Source of the DNA: Clonostachys chloroleuca
Lineage: Eukaryota; Ascomycota; Sordariomycetes; Hypocreales; Bionectriaceae
NCBI GenBank assembly: GCA_037952775.1
Contig: JBANAY010000003.1
Coordinates: 682,001 to 746,000 of the forward strand
Reading direction: 5' to 3'
Length of the DNA stretch: 64,000 bases
Below are positions 55,494-64,000 of the stretch, piece after piece. Below the pieces are notes generated by a model. The model ran no database searches. It saw only the letters and a list, made by a program, of their open reading frames with translations, and had not been told where the DNA came from. A program made the position numbers and the translations under genes. Within the stretch, counting starts at the first letter, position 1. Each line of letters starts with the position of its first letter.

Positions 55494-58400
55494 ACCCTGT
55501 AGCCAATAATCCAGAACCTATTAATAACGCCCAGGCTGGTTGCGGCTAGTTTTGAGTGTAATAGGTAGTAGTAATTCTCTATTATTGTAAGACCTTAAAT
55601 ACTTAATTCAGCAGCCTAAGAGAGGATAATAAAAGAAAAATCCTGGCTAAATACCGGCTGGAGCTAGTTCGAGAAATAATTACCTTAGTATATCTAATAT
55701 TAAATATATATACTGAGTTTCTGACTTTCTTGAAAATAATCTGAACTTCGTACTATAAGGCAGGTTGTTGTAAATAATAGCTACAGCCCGATTGATTAAG
55801 ACTTTCGTTGAATAAATTAACTCTGAATATCTATTTTTTCGGCTGCTAAAAGAGCAGAATATTAAAGCTCTAATCTATTGGAACTTAATTGACTAATATA
55901 TAGTCAGAGCTGTCTGGAACTCTGTAAAATATATTATTTTAAAAGCCTAGGGACTGGGAATTATATTAGTAAGCAGACTAACTTCGCTGTATTCCGGAGA
56001 CTCAGGAGCAGAGTTAGCAGAAGATAAGATCTTAAGGGAATAAACTGAAGTAGGTATAGGCGAAGACCCTGAAAACACCCCTATTATATCCTTAACTGTA
56101 TAAAGGCGGAGGACTCCAGTTGAAATATAGCTGGGCCCGGAATATCTTGTGTAATTGCAAGGGTAGCCCCTGCTAGTAGAACCTATTCCTAGGTATTTCC
56201 AGGTATATATATTAGGAAGAGAAAGGCCAGGTAGTTCTAAGTTATTACTAAGTGATAGCTGAATATAGGAATAAGGATCTCCCTCCCTAAATCCTATAGT
56301 TAGCTCTGATAAGAGTTCGGACTTAATAGGAATAATACGGAGAAGAGATACCCTGATCTAATACTCTGTTCTAATAATATCCGAAGACCTACTACTAGGG
56401 AAGGGTAAGGAACTACTCTTCCTAGAGCTAAAGTTCGCTCTGAGGATAGCTGATCTAGGGATAGTTATAGAGGAAGTCAGAAATAATTATACTATTCTAA
56501 TAAATAAAATAACTAAGGGCCTCCAGAGGAATTCAGATATCCTTATAGAGATAAGAGTAATAACTGTTATCTTGCTTAAGCAGATACTTATCTAACTAAC
56601 TATATTGAATGGTAACTAAACTATACTGGCGGTATCTACCTCTAGGGGTAACCCAGCTCAGCTAGAAAAACTGATATCTATATAGTTAGATAACCTAACT
56701 CGATCTAAGGATAGTGAGGCTGGTTATAGTTAGGCTAAGGCTGAGTAGATCCAGGATAATTGAGGAAAAGGAACTATAGCTACTATCCTTTAGACTGCTA
56801 ATTCGGGTACAGGAGGAGCTATCCTAGTAATACCAGGGGTTAGTATAAACTTAGTATAGTTAAAGGATACTATATCTACAGAGTAGAATAACCCTACTTA
56901 GAATATATCTAATATACTAGGGTATAATTAAGTAAGAGTTATCTAGCCGGGGTAGAACTAAGGATAGTTAAAACTAATTTTGAACTAGTAAGAAATAGTT
57001 AAGACCCTGTAAGAGGTATATATACTTAAATAGAAATTAACTGATATTGGTGTTTTCTGGCCAGATATAAGTGAGGAAATAACTAGTAATAATAAAGTCT
57101 TTACTAATAGACCCTAGCTTAGGTTTACTAATATCTCTATATAGTTAAACGCAGTGAAGGATATTATAGTATTAGGTAGCTAGGAGAGAGCTGAATATAT
57201 TAGGATAAACTTATAGTAGCTGTTTTAAGGAAAAGTATTAGCTTAGTAGTAGTAGGAGTTAGATATAATTAAGAAGCTATTAGCTAGATTATCTTTCGAG
57301 CAGTAGGAAATAGTACTGAAAAAGTAATTTAGTATATGATCTGCTGAAGCTTTAAAGAAGCTGGTACTAGTAATATTCTCTGAGGAAGACCTATATAAAG
57401 ATTGCTTGCTGTATAATTATGTAGCTAAAGTATTCCGCTAGTCAGCTGTATATAGAGAAATAAGTATACTCTAGCAGCTGCTAAGAGTATATAATACTCT
57501 TGATCTGAAGTTGAAGGTGATATATATAGAACCTTCTGTAAATAATATAAAGGCTGATTGGTTAAATAAAGTAGAACTCAGAAGATAAGATATATTAGAC
57601 CTCCTGAAAGCAACTAGGCTATAATAGTATTATGAAATAATAGACCTTATTAGTTTAGATATAAATACTACCTACTTCCCCTAGGGAGAGTCTGAGACTG
57701 ATAGTAAGGCTGAGGATAGCTACTTCTCTAGTTGAGACTAAAGGGATGGTTGTAGTAATAGGGGATACTGGCTATATAGTAGATAGTATTAAGACTGTAA
57801 TTAGTCCTTATAATATAAGAACTGGAGTCCCCCTCTATGTAGTAGTAGGGACTGGTAAGAAAAAAGAAACTGTAAGGTCTCTTTCGGAAGAAAACTAAGA
57901 TTCCAGTAGAAGCGATTTATATACTGATAATATGGATTGTGAGAAGGTAGCTGATTTAAGAGTAAAGCTTGACTTAGGGTTAATAACTCTGACTTTAATA
58001 ATAAAGAAAGAGAGCTGAAGGATAAAGGCTATACCTTTATTAAAGAATTCTCTGAGGAGGAAGATAAAGAAGCCTTAGAAGAGGAAATATTAAGTTTTAC
58101 AGACTATTAGGAGATAATGGCCTATATCCAGAAATAAGCTGGACCTCTGATATTACCTAAGGAATAAGCCTATATATAAATTATACTGCAGCCAGGGCAG
58201 GTAATTGAGGCTAGCCTATGTTCGGATATATCCGAAGAATTGGAGAAGAAGGTATATATATACTTTAAGATCCCTTTAAAGTTTGATAATAAAGGTAACT
58301 CCTATGAAGTATATATTAATACTAGTACTTTAACTATCTTAGTTGATAAGGGATAGCTTAAGAAGTACAGTAGGAATATATATTATTATAGCTAACCTTT

Positions 58401-61400
58401 AAAGTAAGTAATTAGAGTTAATTTGAACTTCTCTATCTCGGAAGTAGTAATATTTAACTTCTATATATCTAGTATTATAGTAGGAGTAGAAGTATATACC
58501 TACTTTATAGTTACTGCTAATATTATAATAGGACTAGGCCTAAAATTACTACTAGGGACTTACTTCCTGTATAACTATAATATAAGAGTGGACTTTATTA
58601 ATCTAAGTATGGTCTTCAGGTTGGTATATAGTATGAAGATATAAGGTAGTATATTCCGGCTAAGACTGAGGAAAGTAGTTTGTAATGTCTGAGTATAGCA
58701 GAATACTAAGCTGTAACCAGGTAAGAAAGTACTGATTGTAGTGAAATAGAGCTCCTTACTGTTAGAAGTTGAAGTAAAAGTATATTATTTTGTATTAAAC
58801 TATAAGTCTGTATTTGATACTATAATAGATATGAATAGTGTGTAGCTAGTTATATTTAGTAATAATATAGAAAGACCTCTGATTCTTATAAAGAACTAAA
58901 CTATAGGTAAAATCGAGGAATATATAGGAAATAAGTAAGTGATATTTCTGACTCTGGAAGAAGCTAGCTAGGTTATACTGTCCGGTATGAGCTTTAATAG
59001 TATGGATAAGTATTTTAACTTCGTAGAAAAGAATATAGAGCAGACTGAAGAAAGTAAGGAACTGGAAATTCCTAGTATTAATAACAGTCTGCTAAATTAT
59101 AGGATATTAAGGATATTAGATATCCTAGTAAGAAAAAATAAGTACGGTATATATATAGCTGACCTTGATAAAATACTGGCTGAGTTTTTTATTAAACTGT
59201 TGGATAGGTATAATATCTACTGTGATAGAGGTGTAATCCTAATACCTGAAGAGATAAAAATGAGAGTAGACCTTGTGGATGGATGGTAAGATTAAAGAAA
59301 GATAGTCTGTTCCTACCTATTAGGTTGTGATAACTGCTAGTTCCTGGATGAAATATATAATAAGCTGGTGGCAGAAGGGAAAATAAGTCTAATGGATTAA
59401 CTAGCCTAGATTGTATGCCTGGTATTTATAGTATAGCGTACGGTGGAAGGTAAGAAGAAGGGCTGTATAGTAATTGATCTATGGCTACTTAATAGTAAAG
59501 TTATGCTAGATGTGTACCTATTGCTGGACCAGAATAATATAATCTTAAATATAAAAGGAAAGAAATTCTTTAGTATATTTGATATAGTTAAATTCTTCTT
59601 CTAGCTATCTGTCTTCTTAGAGTATTATAACCGGATGGTGGTTATCTCTGAGAGAGGCCTAGAAGTATTAAATATAGTTTTAATAGGCTTTTGGAACTTG
59701 CTGAGCTTCGGCTAAAGGTTTATGGATAGAATCCTATAGAAATATAGGTATTTCGCGTGAGCCTATATTAATAATATTATAGTATTCTCAGATTCAGCTG
59801 AAGAGTATCTTCAGTATATGGAAGAAGTGCTCCGGATTCTGGAAGAAAATTGTATTTATATCTCCGCTGAGAAATTATTTATTATATATCTGAGTATTAA
59901 GCTCTTAGGATATATTATAAATAGTAATAGTATAAGTAAGACTGATAAGAGGCTGGCTATATTTGCTAAATTAGAATTCCTAAATAATCTTTTAGCTTTA
60001 GAAATATATCTAGGTATAGCTGGTTAGCTCTATAATAGGATTCTATAGTATAATATAGTTATAAAGCCTCTCTAAGTAAGGAAAACTATATTGCAAAAGT
60101 CGGCAAAAGATAATAAGATTACTTTGGATGGTGTAAATAAGGTAGTAAGAAAGGCGAGAGTAAAGAAGCTGATGTTTGAACCTACTAAGGAAGAACTGGA
60201 CTCTTTCAGCTACTTTTAGCAGGCTTTGTCTAAATAGTTTTTCCTATAGTACCTGGATCTGGATAAATACCTATTTATTAAGGTGGATATATATAAAAGT
60301 GGGTTTGGTATATATATATTCTAATTAGACTATAACTGGGATAGGTTTAGTATTCCTAGCAGGGATATACTATTCTCTAGGTTGTGACTGATTCTATTTA
60401 TATCTTGGATAGTATTAGCTACTGAAAGAGTATATAGATTAATAGAAGTAGAGGTTGTAGCTGTAGTTTAGGCCTTATAAAAGTTGAGATGTATAGTACA
60501 GTTTAACTGCTATACAGTAAATATTATTACTGATTATATAGTAATAAAGGGGATTGTTATATATATATTATTAAAAACTCTAGATCTGAATAAAGCTAAC
60601 CTGAAGCTAGCGGGAACTATAAATTAGCTTTCCTAATTTAGGCTAAATATCTTCTATATTAAAGGTAAACTTAATATAGTACTAGATATACTATTGAGGC
60701 TCCTAGTTACTAATCTAAGGGGAGTAGTTATAGTAGAAAGTAGGTATAATAAGCTGGAATATAATATAATAGAAGAAAGCTATAGTCTAGTAGAGTCCGA
60801 AGCTAAAAGAGTAGATTATATACTTAACTATATAGTAATAAATATTAAAGTAGTAATAGACTTAGCTTTTGTATAGCGGATTGTATATAGCTATTAGATA
60901 GACCTGAGATTCTTAAGAATTATTAAGTATCTGAATCTTATTAAAGAATTAAAAGCAGGTAAGGCCGGTAAGATATTAGTAAAGATTAAGGGACTGAAGT
61001 TTATACTAAGGTTCCTACTAAAATAGTTTTGTCTGAATAAAGACAGCCTTTTATTCTATATAGCAGATAATAGCTAGAGCAGACTGTGTATACTAGAAGA
61101 CTGTATAGCTATTGTAATGTAAAGTATATATAATAATAAATACTACTTTAGTATAAAAAGAATAATTACTGAGCTTGAAGGATATTAAATCCGATTGCTT
61201 ATAAGAAAAGTCCGGTAGTATATCTATTACTGCCTGACTTGCTGTGAAGTAGGAGTAGCTAGAAGTGTGCCTATAGGAGAGTTAAGGCTGAGCTAGGCCT
61301 ATCCTCAGCTGTTTTATATAATTATACTGGACTTTATTATAGACCTGCCCGAGATTCCCTTAGTAGGAACTTACTGGGCTATAGAAGGATTTGTAAAATT

Positions 61401-62480
61401 GAATACTTTGGCCCTTATAAATAATATATTCTTAAAGAAAACTATATTTCTTATAGGATATATATTATATATAGCTATAGAGTAGGTAATAATCCTGATT
61501 AGAGAACTCTTTCTTATGGATTAGGGTTATCCTAAGTATATTTTTAGTAATAGAGATCCGAAGTTTATATTGAAAATATAGAGAGAGGTGTTTTATCTTA
61601 TCAGGATAAAGTTGCTAATATTAACTGTATACTATCTGTAAATAGATAGAATTTCTAAAAGGAAAAACTAAATAGTTAAGATAGTAATATAGTACTATAT
61701 ACTGGAAGAACCTGATATTAAATAGGTAGATATACTTCTAGCTTTATAATACTAGCTAAATAATATAAAGGTTAAAGTGCTTGGGAGATTACCTAATAAA
61801 CTAGTTATAGGATTCTAGCTATACTCTGATCTGGATATTATAAGTTAGATAAATCTAATTCCTTCGGAAGAATAAAGTATTATATTAGAAGTATTTAGGA
61901 AGTTATACTAAAAAGAGGCTGTACTTGCTCTAGATATAGTAGTAATACTAGTAAAGGAAAGGTATAATAAGTTGAGAATAGCAGTAGATATTGCTAAAGA
62001 TAATATTATCTACTTATACCTCTATAATAGATATCAGTTGTCTGGAAACCTGAAGAAGAAGTAGTCTCTAACTAGATCTAGCCTATAGAAAGTCCTGGAA
62101 GTAGTTTACCTGCAGATAGTTAAATTAAACCTGCTAGAGTACTATAAAGTGTACCCTGTAGTATTAACTATATAGCTATAGAAGCTAGCTTAAGAAAAGG
62201 ATCCTTACAGTAGAGAGCTATAAGAACCTGGCCTAGTTGAATTAGATAAGGGAGTAGATAATATATATAAGGTTGAACAGATACTTAACTACAGAAGAGT
62301 AAGAGGCTGCTATATATAAGTTAAATATCTGGTCTATTAGAAAGATTAGGGAAGTAAAGATAACTCTTAGGTTAAAGAGAGAGATTTAGCTGAAGGTATC
62401 TAAGAGCTGCTTTAGGAATATAAAGTAAGTAAACCTAAGGTCTTCTTCAGTAAGGAGATAGAGTTAGTATACTAGTATAG
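55494..62480 (+). mobile_element. Ty3/gypsy chromovirus-type retrotransposon, heavily decayed
   Basis: No long frame survives but ordered blocks are readable: an aspartic-protease relic with NIIIGLGLKLLLG (near 58530-58560), RT with AYINNIIVFSDSAEEYLQ (near 59760-59820) and ISAEKLF, LLGYIINSNSIS, RNase H with ITDYIVIKGI (near 60528-60556), integrase with YYCLTCCEVG and SNRDPKFI (near 61547-61572), and a chromodomain (near 62330-62400) where Trp codons are now TAG. The RT catalytic pair is YINN instead of YxDD, and an integrase Asp is Asn, both G-to-A. The 5' third (about 55500-57900) is likely gag. The element probably extends to the right or was truncated. Confidence 0.8.
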
Positions 62481-64000
62481 TACCTGGCCTACCTACAGGT
62501 AAAGTATACTGCTAAATAATATAGAGAGCCTGCCTGTAAAGCGGCAGCTGTTAGCAGCTAATAGATAATAATAAAGCTGATATATTAAATATGCTATAGC
62601 CTGCTTAGACTTAATAACTTCTTCTTATATAAAGTATATATTTATTATTTTTATCTTCTTTAGCTAACCTCTAATAGCTGAAACTAACTATATTAAGACT
62701 GGAACTCCTCTAAGTAAAAACTTTAAGATACTGTAGATACTGATTAGAAAGCAGGCGAGATTCCTATATACAGAATACCTTATATATTTTCTCAGTCTTA
62801 GTATTCCTAAGTTCGGCTATATTAGTAAACCTTAAGTTATATAGACTTAGAAGTAAATTACAGCTGTACTTAAGAAATACCTGGTCGATAAGACGCTTAG
62901 TAAAAAAGGCGAGAAGCTTAATAATATAGTTTTAAGAAACCTAGCTGAATATAACTATAAAGCCCTCCCTAAAGCAGTTAAAGGTGACTTTAAGTAACTA
63001 GCTAAAAATAAGTCCTGGTAAGACTTTTATATAGAGGTATTAAGGATTATAAAGTAGTTAGAAGAGTTATTTACTATACTTTAATAATTACCTATATTAG
63101 AACTAATTACCTATCGGAAGAGAACCTCTATTATACCTTTAAAAAATATAAGAGCAGTATCTTATAAGAGCGAAGGGGAGGCCCCTAAGACTCTGGCTAA
63201 GAAGGCTAACTAAAAATTATTAGCCCTGGCTATAATACTTTCGAAGAATAAAAAGGTATAAGTAGTAGCTCCCGAAGAGAGCGAGGAAGACCCCTTCTAT
63301 AATCCTAAAGGAACTGAGGCTTTTATACAGGAGGATACTAATAATAAGGATATTCCAGTAGTAAGATAGAAAAAGGGTACTATATTAAAGGCGAAGATAA
63401 CTGTAATCTTATCCGATAAAGAAATAACCTACTCTACTTCTGATAAGGATGAGCAGCCTGTAGTAAATACTGACTAGGAGGGTACTGATAATAAATATCC
63501 CTTAATAGTAAAAAACTATAGCTACTGTACGGGCCAGATTGTAATATACTAAGCTGATAATAATACACCCTATTAGGTAGTATATTTTAACTACTGCTAA
63601 GTAAAGGGTAGTAATAAGTTACTTAATATCTTAGCCCTTAACTATATTATAGCTGGCTTTTAAGATATAGTAGACCCTGAAAATTTAAATTACCCCCTTA
63701 CGGAGGAGTACTATAAAATTAAGGATAAGATTAAAGAAGTCTAGGAGGAAATCCTTAAAATAAAGGAGTTAAAAGCTGCTATAGACTGGAAGGAGTATAT
63801 AAATAAGAGTATATAGATTTACTATATTAAGCGATAAGTAGATACTATAGTTAAAATATATATCTAAAACAGAGTTAAATATACTGCTAATAAGTGTAAT
63901 ACTAAGGATCCTAATAACTAACTGCTAGCTAAAGTTAATATCCTGGCCTTTCGCTATATTAACCCTTATACTTTTAATAGGCAGATTATAGCTAAGCTGG
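62481..64000 (+). other. Unidentified decayed coding sequence
   Basis: The sequence keeps codon-like texture with stop codons scattered in one frame at a time (for example KYLVDKTLSKKGEKL near 62880, TLAKKAN near 63190 and PEESEEDPFYNPKGTEAF near 63275). The acidic Ser/Asp stretches resemble a gag or nucleocapsid precursor, but I recognise no domain. It may belong to the gypsy element or to a neighbour that continues past the window. Confidence 0.35.

Noticed and set aside
58423..60876. Short open frames at 58423-58644, 58987-59289, 59818-60027 and 60694-60876 as separate genes
   Set aside because: They are fragments of the gypsy polyprotein (protease, RT and RNase H regions), not independent genes.
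1..64000. CRISPR arrays, bacterial operons or riboswitches
   Set aside because: The introns, nuclear tRNA intron and gene families are eukaryotic; no direct-repeat/spacer array is seen.

Overview
The window is from a filamentous ascomycete (Pezizomycotina). The gene set looks most like Eurotiomycetes such as Aspergillus or Penicillium, but the sequence does not fix the genus. The basis is GT-AG introns of about 50-70 nt, fungal-only families (Zn2Cys6 regulators, DUF3632, SAT-like rhodopsin, Trt14/AusH-like NTF2 proteins), a White Collar-1 relic, an intron-containing tRNA-Leu, and transposons decayed by C-to-T/G-to-A change as in RIP. I assembled exon structures by hand from splice sites and reading phase.

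Left part (1 to about 31 kb) is ordinary gene-bearing DNA: an Asp-nucleophile alpha/beta hydrolase, an NTF2-like isomerase/cyclase-type protein, a disordered RGG protein, a DUF3632 protein, a Zn2Cys6 regulator, a phytanoyl-CoA-type Fe(II)/2-oxoglutarate dioxygenase, an amino-acid permease with one in-frame stop, a PLP aminotransferase, two MFS transporters, tRNA-Leu(AAG), a second amino-acid permease, a secreted GH20 beta-N-acetylhexosaminidase and a six-exon SAT-like rhodopsin-domain membrane protein. The theme is transport, amino-acid and small-molecule metabolism, plus accessory oxidative enzymes. No PKS, NRPS or terpene cyclase is present.

Middle part (31-44 kb) is a gene graveyard. It holds an acetoacetyl-CoA synthetase (frameshift), a DUF3237 protein (frameshift), an AveC-spirocyclase-like membrane protein (many stops), a fumarylacetoacetate-hydrolase-family gene (stop in its DYEGEL motif), a fungal_trans regulator lacking its zinc cluster, a SnoaL-like protein (frameshift), and a White Collar-1-like LOV/PAS fragment (stop, frameshift, no GATA finger). 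A protein kinase at the end still reads through. The acetoacetyl-CoA synthetase, FAH-family, DUF3237 and AveC-like genes plus a regulator may be the remains of one metabolic cluster.

Right part (44.65-64 kb) is AT-rich and made of mutated mobile elements. An ~812 bp fold-back element was split by a Ty1/copia LTR retrotransposon (two 769 bp LTRs, ACTTA target duplication), whose 3' LTR was then hit by a 1,390 bp Tc1/mariner element (TA duplication). Beyond it lie a decayed gag-like segment with a ruined zinc knuckle and a decayed Ty3/gypsy chromovirus (chromodomain, RT catalytic YxDD changed to YINN). The last 1.5 kb is unidentified decayed coding sequence.
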